Assembly (NCBI GenBank): GCA_018261895.1
Contig: JAGTRT010000030.1
Location: 1 to 64,000, forward strand
Origin: Pseudomonadota bacterium
GTDB taxonomy: Bacteria > Pseudomonadota > Gammaproteobacteria > Burkholderiales > Rhodocyclaceae
Direction: 5' to 3'
DNA length: 64,000 bases
The translations under genes and the position numbers were made by a program. Shown one piece after another: positions 20,001 through 29,211 of the stretch; position 1 is the first letter of the stretch, and every line of letters begins with the position of its first letter. The notes under the pieces are model-generated. The model did no database searches and was not told where the DNA came from. It saw only the letters and a list, made by a program, of their open reading frames with translations.

Positions 20001-21980
20001 ATGAGTCTGCATGTCTTCGTCGCCATGCCGTTCGGGATCAAGTCTACCGAGGACGGCGGCCCGGTCGATTTCGACCGGATCTATGGCGAGCTGATCCGCC
20101 CGGCCCTGCAGGGCATCGGACTCGAAGTACTGCGCGCCGACGAGGAACAGCGCCCCGGCGACATCCGCGCGGACATGTTCCAGGAACTGCTGATGGCCGA
20201 CCTCGTGGTCGCCGACCTGACGCTCGACAACCCCAATGTCTGGTACGAACTCGGCGTCCGCCACGCTTTGCGCTCGCGCGGCGTCATCCTTATCCAGGGC
20301 CCGCGCGCCGCCCAGCCCTTCGACATCTACACCGACCGCAAGCTGACTTACCACCTGCAGGACGGCGCCCCCGACCCGAACACCCTGGCCGCCGACATCG
20401 CGGCGCTGGCGGCGATGGCCAAGAACACGCTGAACGCCTGGCGCGGGCGCAAGACCAGCCCGGTCTACAGCCTCCTGCCCAACCTCGAAGAGCCCGACTG
20501 GTCGCGCCTGCGCGTCGGCAATGCCCTGGAATACTGGGAAAGCCACGACGAGTGGGCGACCCGCATCGAGGTCGCCCGCAACGCCAACCGCCCCGAGGAC
20601 ATCCTCGTCCTCGCCGACGAAGCCCCGGCCACGCCGCTGCGCGTGCATGCCCACCTCGAAGCCGGCGAGGCCCTGCGCCGGATGCAGCATTTCAATTTCG
20701 CGCTCGAACAATGTGAAATGGCGCTCGACTACGCGCCGGACAACCATGAAGCCGCCCGCCAGCGCGGCGTCTGCCTTCAGCGACTGGGCCGCACGGACGA
20801 AGCGCGGGCCGTTTTCAAGAAGCTCATCGCGGACAACGAGGACGATATCGAAGCCTGGGAACTGCTCGGCCGCCTGGACAAGGAGGAATGGGTCAGCGCC
20901 TGGCGGATCGAGGGCCACACGCCCGAGCAGATGCGCCAGGACGCCGCCTACGAAGACGCCCTGCTGCGCGACACCATCCTCAGCTACAGCCGGGCCTTCC
21001 GGAGCAGTCCCGGCCACTACCTCTCAGGCATCAACGCGGTCATGATGATGCACGTCTACCGCGACCTGACCGGCGACACACGCTACGAGCGCGAAGCCGC
21101 CATCATGGCCGGCGGCGTCGCCTGGGCGGCCTCCTGCGAACGCGATGACGACTGCCGTTTCTGGGCCCTGGCCAACCTGGGCGCCCTGGCCATCATCGAC
21201 AAGGACCCGGCGGCCGTCGGCACCGCCTTCCGCGAAGCCATCGCCCACGCAGACAACGACTGGCTTGCGCTCGAAGCCACCTACAAGCACATCGCCCTGC
21301 TCGCCGTCCTCGGCTTTCGCCCCGACAACGTCACCATGGCCCTCGGCACGCTCGAACGCGCCATGCTGCGCATCAAGCCGCCGGCCAGCCAGCGCCAGCC
21401 GGACAAGGTCTTCCTCTTTTCCGGTCACATGATCGACAGCCCGAGCCGACCGGAACCGCGCTTTCCCGCCGACAAGGAGCCGATCGCGGCGGCGGCCATT
21501 GGCGAACTGCTCGACCGCCTCGGCGCCGGGCCGGACGATCTGGCGATTGCCCAGGGTGCGGCCGGCGGCGACATCCTCTTCGCCGAAGCCTGCCTGGCGC
21601 GTGGCGTACCGTTCCAGATGCTGCTGCCGCTCGAAGAAGCCGATTTCATCGAAGCCTCGATCCTCCCCTCGGCCAACGGCGAAGCCTGGCGCCAGCGCTA
21701 TCTCGCCCTGCGCGACAAGCTCACGCTGCCACCGCGCATCATGCCGGACGAACTCGGCCCCCTGCCGCGCGACCGCGACGGCCACGAAATGAACGCCTTC
21801 GAACGCTGCAACCTGTGGCTGCTCTACAGCGCGCTGACCCAGGGCCTCAAGCGTGTTCGCTTCGTCTGCCTGTGGAACGGCGGCGGTGGCGACGGCGCCG
21901 GGGGCACCGCGCACATGGTCCACGAAGTCAGGCGACGAACCGGCCAGGTCCATTGGCTGGACACGCGCCAGCTCTGGTAA
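20001..21980 (+). CDS. NDT/TIR-like domain, TPR/TRAFs-binding-like and SLOG-like protein
   Basis: This 659-residue protein opens the 20-33 kb cluster. Residues 1-130 form a Rossmann-like domain with HVFVAMPFG, ADLVVADLTLDNPNVWYELG and E83 placed like the catalytic Glu of nucleoside 2-deoxyribosyltransferases; TIR-type NADases use a comparable Glu. Residues about 210-460 are helical repeats (HLEAGEALRRMQHFNFALEQ, then a region like the DUF4071/TRAFs-binding domain). Residues 468-659 contain LFSGHMIDSP and AGGDILFAEACLARG, which look SLOG-like, a nucleotide-sensing fold. ATG at 20001 has AGAGGGG upstream and is preferred to the longer ORF. It likely senses or makes a nucleotide signal; this is inference. 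Its N-terminal plan recurs in the last gene of the cluster. Confidence 0.72.
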   Translation: MSLHVFVAMPFGIKSTEDGGPVDFDRIYGELIRPALQGIGLEVLRADEEQRPGDIRADMFQELLMADLVVADLTLDNPNVWYELGVRHALRSRGVILIQGPRAAQPFDIYTDRKLTYHLQDGAPDPNTLAADIAALAAMAKNTLNAWRGRKTSPVYSLLPNLEEPDWSRLRVGNALEYWESHDEWATRIEVARNANRPEDILVLADEAPATPLRVHAHLEAGEALRRMQHFNFALEQCEMALDYAPDNHEAARQRGVCLQRLGRTDEARAVFKKLIADNEDDIEAWELLGRLDKEEWVSAWRIEGHTPEQMRQDAAYEDALLRDTILSYSRAFRSSPGHYLSGINAVMMMHVYRDLTGDTRYEREAAIMAGGVAWAASCERDDDCRFWALANLGALAIIDKDPAAVGTAFREAIAHADNDWLALEATYKHIALLAVLGFRPDNVTMALGTLERAMLRIKPPASQRQPDKVFLFSGHMIDSPSRPEPRFPADKEPIAAAAIGELLDRLGAGPDDLAIAQGAAGGDILFAEACLARGVPFQMLLPLEEADFIEASILPSANGEAWRQRYLALRDKLTLPPRIMPDELGPLPRDRDGHEMNAFERCNLWLLYSALTQGLKRVRFVCLWNGGGGDGAGGTAHMVHEVRRRTGQVHWLDTRQLW

Positions 21981-22043
21981 TCTGAATGTCATTTTCCTGC
22001 CGCACCCTGTCAAGTCGCACCGTACTCAACAAGGAGACGCACC

Positions 22044-22877
22044 ATGGCCAAGAAAGCACTTTGCATCGGCATCAACAACTACCCCGGAACACACATGGAC
22101 CTGCAGGGCTGCGTCAATGACGCGCAGGACTGGTCGGCCGTCCTCACCGCGCGCGGCTACAAGACCACGCTGCTGCTCGACGACAAGGCGACCAAGGCCG
22201 CCATGGTCGACGCCATGAGCAAGCTGATCGCCAGCGGCAGCAAGGGCGACAGCCTGATCATCACCTTCTCCGGCCACGGCACCTACCAGCCGGACGAGGA
22301 TGGCGACGAGGTCGACGGCCTCGACGAAGCGCTCTGCCCCTACGACCTGCAGACCAAGGGTGCGGCGCTGACCGACGACGAGATCAAGGGCATCTTCGCG
22401 ACGCGCAAGGGCGGCGTCCGCCTCCTGCTCATTTCCGACAGTTGTCACTCCGGCACCGTGACCCGCGCCGCCAAGGCCGACAAGGATGCCGACACCCGGC
22501 CGCGCTTCATGCCGATGGGCAACTGGCTGCCGGCCAACAAGCTGCCGAAGAATTTCGCCGGCAAGGCCGCGCAGACCATGGTCGGGCCGGTCGGCACCTC
22601 GCCGCTGGCCGGAGCCTTCGTCAAGCAGGTCGGCGACCTGCTGCTTTCCGGTTGCAAGGAAGGCCCGAACAACTACAGCTACGACGCCAAGATCGCCGGC
22701 CGCTACAACGGCGCCTTCACCTACTACGCCCTGAAGACGCTCAAGGCCCTCAAGCCCGAGGCGACCTACAACGACTGGTACAAGGCCATCCTCAAGAGCC
22801 TGCCCTCGGCCAGTTATCCGCAGACGCCGCAACTGGTCGGCACCAGCCAGGCCAAGACGCGCAAGGCACTGACCTGA
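22044..22877 (+). CDS. Caspase-family (metacaspase-like, C14) protease
   Basis: This 277-residue stand-alone peptidase begins AKKALCIGINNYPG, the metacaspase start. The catalytic dyad is visible as H78 in TFSGHGTY and C134 in LISDSCHSGTV. The acidic segment DGLDEALCPYD fits the pocket that gives metacaspases Arg/Lys specificity. There is no signal peptide or extra domain, so it is probably cytoplasmic. GGAG lies 9 bp before the ATG. It sits between the NDT/SLOG-like gene and a giant CHAT gene, so it may activate or be activated by partners in the cluster; bacterial caspases often act in regulated cell death. Targets are unknown. Confidence 0.92.
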   Translation: MAKKALCIGINNYPGTHMDLQGCVNDAQDWSAVLTARGYKTTLLLDDKATKAAMVDAMSKLIASGSKGDSLIITFSGHGTYQPDEDGDEVDGLDEALCPYDLQTKGAALTDDEIKGIFATRKGGVRLLLISDSCHSGTVTRAAKADKDADTRPRFMPMGNWLPANKLPKNFAGKAAQTMVGPVGTSPLAGAFVKQVGDLLLSGCKEGPNNYSYDAKIAGRYNGAFTYYALKTLKALKPEATYNDWYKAILKSLPSASYPQTPQLVGTSQAKTRKALT

Positions 22878-22891
22878 TTGAAGCAGAACGG

Positions 22892-22915
22892 TCATTCCCG
22901 CGAAAGCGGGGATGA
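22892..22915. repeat. Short palindromic hairpin (ATTCCCGCGAAAGCGGGGAT type)
   Basis: tcattcccgc-gaaa-gcggggatga forms a 10-bp stem with one T:G pair. It resembles the widespread ATTCCC-N8-GGGAAT extragenic repeat (dRS3-like in Neisseria). It lies between the caspase and CHAT genes and may stabilise or attenuate the mRNA. Confidence 0.7.
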
Positions 22916-22957
22916 TCAACCCGAATTGCGCTCTACCCGGCAAGCAGGAGACACAGC

Positions 22958-25900
22958 ATGACAACACGCACGATCCGCATTCGCGGCACCAAAGTCGGTG
23001 CCGGCAGCCGCGGGGCCAGCCAGCCCGGCGGGCCGGAACCGCTCTTTCGACTCGCCCCGGGCAGCGCCCGCGATGGCGCCGGGGACGAGATCGAGGTCAA
23101 GCCCGAGACGGTAGTGCGTGTTGCGCTCGAAAACGGCTTCGTGCTGTGGAGCCGGGCCGACGACCTGACGCGCGAATACGGCAATCCGCCGCCGCGCGGC
23201 CAGAGTGGCGCCTGGGAATTCACCCGCCTGACACCACGCCGGGCGGCCAGCGGCGAACGCGGCGTAGTCGGACTGGCCATCCGCGTTCTTGAATTCTTCA
23301 AAATCGACGCCACCAAGAAAGCCGCCGGCAAGATCGGCAAGGCGCTCGAAGAAAAACAACTGGGCAAGGCGCCCGGCCTCTACCGCGTCGCCCCCGGCAA
23401 GACGCTGAGCCTCACGCCGGTGCCCGGCACCGGCCCGCTGCCGGCGGCCAAAGGCCCCATCCTCGTCTTCATCCACGGCACGGCGTCGAGCACGACAGCC
23501 GGCTACGGCAAACTCTGGGACCCGCGCAACGCCGACGCGCAGAAGCTGCGCGACAGCCTGACGGCGACCTACGGCGATCGCGTCTTCGCCTTCGAGCACC
23601 GGACCCTGACCGAAAGCCCGATCCAGAACGCCATGGCCCTGCTCGAACGGCTGCCCGACGGCGCCGACGTGCATCTCGTCTCGCACTCGCGCGGCGGTCT
23701 GGTCGGCGAACTGCTCTGCCTGTCGGGCTGCGCGAAGCTGGCCGAGGTGCTGACGCCATTTCAAATTGAGCGCTTTTTTGCCGTTGACCGTAGCATTGCC
23801 CCGCAGCTCGGCCTGCCGCCGCTGTCGGCCGACGAGGAAAAGGCGCGCAACGCCGCCTACGCCGCCGACCGCGACCGCCTCGGCCAATTCGTCACGCTGC
23901 TCGGCAAGAAGAAGATCCGCGTCAGCCGCTTTGCCCGCGTCGCCTGCCCGGCGCGCGGCACGACGCTGGCCTCCGGCCGCCTCGACCGCTGGCTGTCGGT
24001 CATCGACTACCTGTCGTCGGCTGCGCTCGGCAGCGGGCTGGTAGTGAGCGGCGCCGTCGATTTCATCCAGGCCGTCGTCGCCGAACGCACCGACCCGCGC
24101 ACCCTGCCCGGCGTCGAGGCGATGATCCCCGGCTCGGCCCTGACCCGGCTGCTCAACAGCATCCCCGAACTGGCCACTGACGCCGACCTCGCCGTCATCG
24201 CCGGCGACATTGAGGGCGGTGCCACGCTGCTCAACACACTGAAGGTGCTTGCCACCGACTGGTTCTACAAGAACGAGCACGACCTCGTCGTCGATACGGC
24301 GTCCATGCTCGGTGGCCTGCCGCGCCTCAACGGCGGCGCCCGCTACCGCAAGGACCAGGGGCCGAAGGTCGATCACTTCCGCTATTTCACCAACGGCCAG
24401 AGCATCAACTGGCTGCGTGCCGCGCTGACCCGGGCCGATCACGAGACCGGCGGTTTCCTGCCCATCGAAGTCAAGGCACCGCGCCCGGCCCGCGAAATCC
24501 GGCGGCGCAGCAGTGGCACCCCGCGCCCCATCGCCGTCGTCCTGCCCGGCACCATGGGCAGCGAACTCAAGGCCGGTGATGAACAGATCTGGCTCAAGTA
24601 CGGCGCACTGTTCGCCGGCGGCCTCGGCAAGCTGCGCATGGGCAAGCCGGACATCGTGCCGGTCGGTCTGGTCGAGGACTTCTATGGCCCGCTCGTCGAC
24701 TTCCTGGCGCGCAGCCACGATGTCGAGGTCTTCCCCTACGACTGGCGCCACTCGATCCGCGATGCGGCTGCCCGTCTGGCCGACACGCTGGCCCCGCTCG
24801 TCGACCGCGCCGAGCGCACGCAACAGCCGCTGCGCCTCGTCGCCCACTCGATGGGCGGCCTCGTCGTCCGCTCGATGATCGCCGACGGCGGCGCCGGCGC
24901 CGCGCTCTGGGAACGCATCAAACGCCTGCCGGGCAGCCGCTTCCTGATGCTCGGCACGCCCAACCTCGGCTCCTACGAAGCGGTGCGCTGGCTGACCGGC
25001 TTCAACCCGACGCAGGCCAAGCTGACGCTGCTCGACATCGGGCACAACACCGACCAGATCATCGGCATCGTCCGCGACTACCCGGGCCTGCTCGAACTGC
25101 TGCCCTTCGCGCCGAAAGACCCGAATTTCACCGAAATGGCCCACTGGCAGGCGATCAGGGAGAGCACCGAAGCGCAATGGGAACTGGCCAACCCGGCCAC
25201 GCTCAAGGAAGCGGCCGTGTCCTGGCAACGCCTGCTCGCCGCGCCGACCGATCCGCTCATGTGCTACGTCGCGGGCTGCCAGCCGGCCACCGTCATCGAC
25301 TACCAGCTGGTGCCCCGCGACGACGATCCGCCGAGCCAGCGCAAGAAACTCGAATTCATCGCCACGGCCGAAGGCGACGGCACGGTGAGCTGGGCTTCCG
25401 GCCGACTGCCCGGCGTGCCGGTGTGGTACGTCGAGGACACCGCGCATGACGCGCTGTGCGCCCAGCCCAAGGCCTTCCCCGGCTATCTCGACCTGCTCGT
25501 CAAGGGCAGCACGACGCTGCTGCCGGCCGCACCGCCGACCCGCGCCCGCGGCGCCGCCGGCGAGGAACGTTTTGTCCTGCCGTCGCTGCCCGTGGCCGAC
25601 AGCATGCCCGGCCCCGACGACATTGCGACATTTGGATTTTCGGGCGGAATTCCGGTTGACCGTGGGAACGGCGAAAAATCCGGCCAGACCATCGAAGTCA
25701 GCATCACCCACGGCAGCCTGGCCTACGCCCGCCACCCGGTCGTCGTCGGCCACTACCAGGGCGACACCATCGTCAGCGCCGAGAAGGCGCTCGACCGGCA
25801 GCTCGGCGGCGCCCTGTCCGGCCGCGCCGATCTCGGCATCTACCCCGGCCCGCTCGGCACCTGCACGACCTTCTTCAACGACAGCCCGACGGCCAAGCCG

Positions 25901-28378
25901 GCCGGCGCCCTCGTCGTCGGCCTCGGCGAAGTCGGCAAGCTCGGCCCCGGCCAGCTCGAAGAAGCCATGCGCAGCGCCCTGCTCGACTTCGCGCTGCGCA
26001 TCGCTCACTGGCCGGATGATCGCTTCGGCGAAGCCAGCCGGCCGCGCTCGGCGGCCATCAGCTGCCTGCTCATCGGCACCGGTGCCGGTGGCGTCCCGGT
26101 CGGCGACGCCATCGAAGCCGTCCTGCGCGCCGCCATCACTGCCAATGCCCGACTGGTCGACAACGAAATGGACGGCCGGGTCGTCATCGACCGCATCGAA
26201 TTCGTCGAGCTCTACGAAGATCTCGCCATCTCGGCCGCCCACGCCCTGCGCAAGGTGGTCGACAACGCCGAGCTGAAGCCCGGCCTGCACTGGGCTGCAG
26301 AGGCCATCGAGGCGGGCCAGGGCGGGCAGTTCCGCCTGCGCGCCGACGAGGCGCCGGAGTGGTGGCACCGCCTCGAAATCGTCGAGGACGAACACAACGA
26401 CCAGACGCTGCGCTTCATCTTCCCGACCGACAAGGCGCGCGCCGAGGAAACCATGGCCACCGGCCAGCTCTCGCTGGCCGACTCCTTCATCGAACTGGCC
26501 AGCCAGGACACCAACCGCAACGCCGAGGCCGCCAGGACGCTGTTCGAGCTGCTGCTCCCCGTCCGCGTCAAGGAACTGTCCGGCCAGCAGGGCAACCTCG
26601 TGGTGCTCGTCGACAAGCGTTCGGCGCGCTACCCGTGGGAACTGCTCGAGGATCGCTGGGGCAGCAGCCCACGTCCGCCGGCCGTCAATGCCGGCATGAT
26701 CCGCCAGTTCAAGACGGCCAATTTCCGCGCCCGGCCGGCCTATGCGCCGAGCGACACGGCGCTCGTCATCGGCAATCCGGACCTCGGCAACTCGCCCGAT
26801 TTCGACGACCTGCCCGGCGCCCGCGACGAGGCGCTGAGCGTCGTCGGCACCCTGGCCAATGCCGGCTTCGATGTCACCGACCGCGTCAATGAACGCACGC
26901 CAGCCATCCTCGAAGCGCTGCACCGCGAGAAATGGCGCATCCTCCATCTGGCCGGGCACGGCGTCCATGAATACCAGTCGGCCCGCATGAGCGCGCCGCG
27001 TTCGGGCATGGTCATCGGCCTCGACACCATCCTGACCCCGGGCGACATCGGCCAGATGCGCTGGGTGCCGGAACTGGTCTTCATCAACTGCTGCCACCTC
27101 GGCCGCGTCGATGGCCACGGCAAGACCGAGCCCGGCGTCCTCGCCGCCAACCTCGCCGAGCAGTTCATCCTGATGGGCGTCAAGGCCGTCATCGCCGCTG
27201 GCTGGGCTGTCGACGATTCCGCCGGCAAAGCTTTTGGCGAAGGCTTCTACCGGCGCATGGTGGCCGGCGAATTTTTCGGCGAAGCGGTCCGCGCCGCCCG
27301 CGAAGACATTTTCACCGGCTGCGAGAACGTGAACACCTGGGGCGCCTACCAGTGCTACGGCGATCCGAACTACCGCCTGTCGCGCGACAGCGTGCAACGC
27401 CACAGCGAAGGCCTGCCCTACACGACGCCGCACGAACTGGTCGTCGATCTCGACAACCTGGCCTGCGGCCTGCGCAACGGTGACGATGCCTCGGATGTCG
27501 CCGAGCGCATCGAACGCCGCCTGCGGCGCATTCCAGGCACGCAAGCGGCTTGGACGAAGCGCGCCGATGTCGCCGCCGCGCTGGGCTTTGCCTGGGGCGA
27601 AGCGGGCGAATGGGAAAAAAGCATCGCCGAGCTGCGCGTCGCCATCGAAGCCGAAGGCGGGCAATGCAGCGTGCGCGTCATCGAACAGCTGGCCAACTAC
27701 GAAGTCCGCCTGGCCGGCAGCCGCTGGCTCGCGGCCGACGACCGCAATGAAACGCTGCGGGCAGAACTGCGCGCCAGCATCGAACAGGCCATCTCGCGCC
27801 TGGCTGCGCTCTGCGTCAACGGCGAAACAAGCGAACGCCTGAGCCTTCTCGGCGGCGCCTACAAGCGCCTGGCGCTGATCGAAGCGGCCGACGGCAACCG
27901 CCTGGAAGCCCTGGTCAACATGGCCGAGCACTACGGCCGGGCCTACGCGCTGGGTGGCAAGCCCTACGCCTTCACCAACTGGGCCAATGCCGCGCTGCTC
28001 GTCCGCCGCTGCTACCCGGATCAGCCGACCGACCAGCCACCGCTGCGTGGCCTCGACAGCTTGCGCGAAAAGGTCGCCCGCCTGCACCGCGCCCTCGACA
28101 AGAGCAACGCGAGCACGCCGAACTTCTGGGACAGCGCCAGCCTGGCCGACCTCGACCTCGTGCTGGCGATGGCCGACAGCCTGCCCGGCAGCCGGCGGCG
28201 CAAGGCCTCGCCGGCGCCCGACGCCGCCCGCGAAACCTATCGCCAGGCCATCCTGCGCGGGGCCAGCGTGCGCGAGCGCTCGTCGATCACCGAACACCTC
28301 GATTTCCTGCGCGCCCACTACCCCGACGACGACCCGATGGCCGGACTCATTGACCGGATCAAGGAGGACCTCGCATGA
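22958..28378 (+). CDS. Giant protein: two alpha/beta hydrolase domains, CHAT protease, helical repeats
   Basis: The protein is 1806 residues. Residues about 165-330 form a first alpha/beta hydrolase domain (LVFIHGTASS, nucleophile S244 in VSHSRGGL). Residues about 520-830 form a second, LCAT/lipase-like one (VVLPGTMGSELK, S631 in VAHSMGGLVV, then FLMLGTPNLGS). Residues about 905-1100 (VVVGHYQGDTIVSAEKALDR, GALVVGLGEVGKL) resemble the macro-like N-domain of M17 aminopeptidases. The CHAT domain (about 1220-1465) has PWELLEDRW, H1334 in HLAGHG and C1379 in NCCHLG. Helical repeats follow to the end. CAGGAG precedes the ATG. No signal peptide is seen. CHAT proteases act in caspase-like pathways; fusion with lipases in a caspase operon suggests proteolytic control of lipid hydrolysis (inference). 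Two copies of the 36-bp repeat lie inside. The 1876-codon antisense ORF is a shadow. Confidence 0.85.
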   Translation: MTTRTIRIRGTKVGAGSRGASQPGGPEPLFRLAPGSARDGAGDEIEVKPETVVRVALENGFVLWSRADDLTREYGNPPPRGQSGAWEFTRLTPRRAASGERGVVGLAIRVLEFFKIDATKKAAGKIGKALEEKQLGKAPGLYRVAPGKTLSLTPVPGTGPLPAAKGPILVFIHGTASSTTAGYGKLWDPRNADAQKLRDSLTATYGDRVFAFEHRTLTESPIQNAMALLERLPDGADVHLVSHSRGGLVGELLCLSGCAKLAEVLTPFQIERFFAVDRSIAPQLGLPPLSADEEKARNAAYAADRDRLGQFVTLLGKKKIRVSRFARVACPARGTTLASGRLDRWLSVIDYLSSAALGSGLVVSGAVDFIQAVVAERTDPRTLPGVEAMIPGSALTRLLNSIPELATDADLAVIAGDIEGGATLLNTLKVLATDWFYKNEHDLVVDTASMLGGLPRLNGGARYRKDQGPKVDHFRYFTNGQSINWLRAALTRADHETGGFLPIEVKAPRPAREIRRRSSGTPRPIAVVLPGTMGSELKAGDEQIWLKYGALFAGGLGKLRMGKPDIVPVGLVEDFYGPLVDFLARSHDVEVFPYDWRHSIRDAAARLADTLAPLVDRAERTQQPLRLVAHSMGGLVVRSMIADGGAGAALWERIKRLPGSRFLMLGTPNLGSYEAVRWLTGFNPTQAKLTLLDIGHNTDQIIGIVRDYPGLLELLPFAPKDPNFTEMAHWQAIRESTEAQWELANPATLKEAAVSWQRLLAAPTDPLMCYVAGCQPATVIDYQLVPRDDDPPSQRKKLEFIATAEGDGTVSWASGRLPGVPVWYVEDTAHDALCAQPKAFPGYLDLLVKGSTTLLPAAPPTRARGAAGEERFVLPSLPVADSMPGPDDIATFGFSGGIPVDRGNGEKSGQTIEVSITHGSLAYARHPVVVGHYQGDTIVSAEKALDRQLGGALSGRADLGIYPGPLGTCTTFFNDSPTAKPAGALVVGLGEVGKLGPGQLEEAMRSALLDFALRIAHWPDDRFGEASRPRSAAISCLLIGTGAGGVPVGDAIEAVLRAAITANARLVDNEMDGRVVIDRIEFVELYEDLAISAAHALRKVVDNAELKPGLHWAAEAIEAGQGGQFRLRADEAPEWWHRLEIVEDEHNDQTLRFIFPTDKARAEETMATGQLSLADSFIELASQDTNRNAEAARTLFELLLPVRVKELSGQQGNLVVLVDKRSARYPWELLEDRWGSSPRPPAVNAGMIRQFKTANFRARPAYAPSDTALVIGNPDLGNSPDFDDLPGARDEALSVVGTLANAGFDVTDRVNERTPAILEALHREKWRILHLAGHGVHEYQSARMSAPRSGMVIGLDTILTPGDIGQMRWVPELVFINCCHLGRVDGHGKTEPGVLAANLAEQFILMGVKAVIAAGWAVDDSAGKAFGEGFYRRMVAGEFFGEAVRAAREDIFTGCENVNTWGAYQCYGDPNYRLSRDSVQRHSEGLPYTTPHELVVDLDNLACGLRNGDDASDVAERIERRLRRIPGTQAAWTKRADVAAALGFAWGEAGEWEKSIAELRVAIEAEGGQCSVRVIEQLANYEVRLAGSRWLAADDRNETLRAELRASIEQAISRLAALCVNGETSERLSLLGGAYKRLALIEAADGNRLEALVNMAEHYGRAYALGGKPYAFTNWANAALLVRRCYPDQPTDQPPLRGLDSLREKVARLHRALDKSNASTPNFWDSASLADLDLVLAMADSLPGSRRRKASPAPDAARETYRQAILRGASVRERSSITEHLDFLRAHYPDDDPMAGLIDRIKEDLA
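23758..23793 (+). repeat. Dispersed 36-bp repeat, copy inside the CHAT gene (1)
   Basis: atttcaaattgagcgctttt then ttgccgttgaccgtag, full length and in frame, encoding QIERFFAVDRS between the two hydrolase domains. Confidence 0.65.
25630..25665 (+). repeat. Dispersed 36-bp repeat, copy inside the CHAT gene (2)
   Basis: atttggattttcgggcggaa then ttccggttgaccgtgg, full length with an exact CCGGTTGACCGTG core, in frame in the linker FGFSGGIPVDRGNGE after the second hydrolase domain. Confidence 0.75.
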
Positions 28379-29208
28379 CCACCCGCAAAACACCCACCAA
28401 GCCAGCGACCACCGAGCCCCCCGCAGCAAAGCCGCGCGGCCGGCGCCGGAGCGCAACGCCCCCGGTGACCACACAGCCCGAGGTCGTGAGCCAGACGCCG
28501 GCCAAGACGGCCAAAAAACCGGCTGCCGCGAAAAAGGCAACGGCAACGAAGGCTGCCAAGCCGCGCACCACGCCGCCCGCCCCCGCTGTCACTCCCCCGG
28601 CTGCGGGCAAAGCCCGCGGCGCCTCGCGTTCGGCCAATCCCACGGTCGACCGGAAAAATGAGCCAATTTCGCAATTCACCCTGGCCAACATCCGCCACGA
28701 CACGCGCATTTCGCCCAACTTCCTGATCTATGAACTGACCCGATCCGAGCTCGCCGACCGCCGTGGCATCCCCAACCATTTTGCCTCCGACCAGGAGCTG
28801 CGCGCCGCCATCCATCTCGCCCGCGAAGTACTGCAGCCGATCCGCGACAAGTTCGGCAGCTTCACGCCGAACAGCGTTTTCCGCGGCCACCCGCTCGAAC
28901 GCGCCCTCAAGAACAAGCCAGCGAGCTGGCTCAGCACCAGCCAGCATTCGCGCGGCGAAGCCTGCGACATCGAGATCGTCGGCATGAGCACGCTGGACCT
29001 GGCCAACTGGGCGAAGGACAACCTCAAGGATTTCGACCAGATCATCTGCGAATGCTACGACCCGACCAAAGGCCCCAATTCCGGCTGGGTGCACATCTCG
29101 CTCAAGGCCCCGGGCACGGGCGAAAACCGCCGACAACTGCTGAGCTACATCGCCAGCCACGGCAAGATGGTCTACGTGCCGGGCCTGCGCGCCACCGCGA
29201 CCGCCTGA
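28375..29208 (+). CDS. M15-family peptidase domain with Ala/Lys/Pro-rich N-terminus
   Basis: In this 277-residue protein, residues 1-95 are low-complexity and basic (repeated AKKPAAAKK-like stretches), resembling a disordered or histone-H1-like tail; no signal peptide is evident. Residues about 100-270 match the M15 D-Ala-D-Ala carboxypeptidase/endolysin type: H191 and D198 in SQHSRGEACDIEI and H240 in SGWVHISL are the expected zinc ligands. Such enzymes cut peptidoglycan cross-bridges and are common in phage lysis. The start overlaps the CHAT gene stop (ATGA). In this operon it could be a wall-degrading effector, but how it would reach the periplasm is not visible. Confidence 0.82.
   Translation: MTTRKTPTKPATTEPPAAKPRGRRRSATPPVTTQPEVVSQTPAKTAKKPAAAKKATATKAAKPRTTPPAPAVTPPAAGKARGASRSANPTVDRKNEPISQFTLANIRHDTRISPNFLIYELTRSELADRRGIPNHFASDQELRAAIHLAREVLQPIRDKFGSFTPNSVFRGHPLERALKNKPASWLSTSQHSRGEACDIEIVGMSTLDLANWAKDNLKDFDQIICECYDPTKGPNSGWVHISLKAPGTGENRRQLLSYIASHGKMVYVPGLRATATA
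28640..28675 (-). repeat. Dispersed 36-bp repeat, copy inside the M15 gene
   Basis: The plus strand reads ccacggtcgaccggaaaaat then gagccaatttcgcaat; full length with one core change. It encodes PTVDRKNEPISQF at the junction between the basic tail and the peptidase domain. Confidence 0.65.
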
Positions 29209-29211
29209 CGC

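Noticed and set aside
22916-28546. 1876-codon ORF on the minus strand
   Set aside because: It is the antisense shadow of the CHAT/hydrolase gene in high-GC DNA; its translation is low-complexity Gly/Ala/Arg/Val-rich with no family motifs, while the plus strand has intact catalytic motifs.
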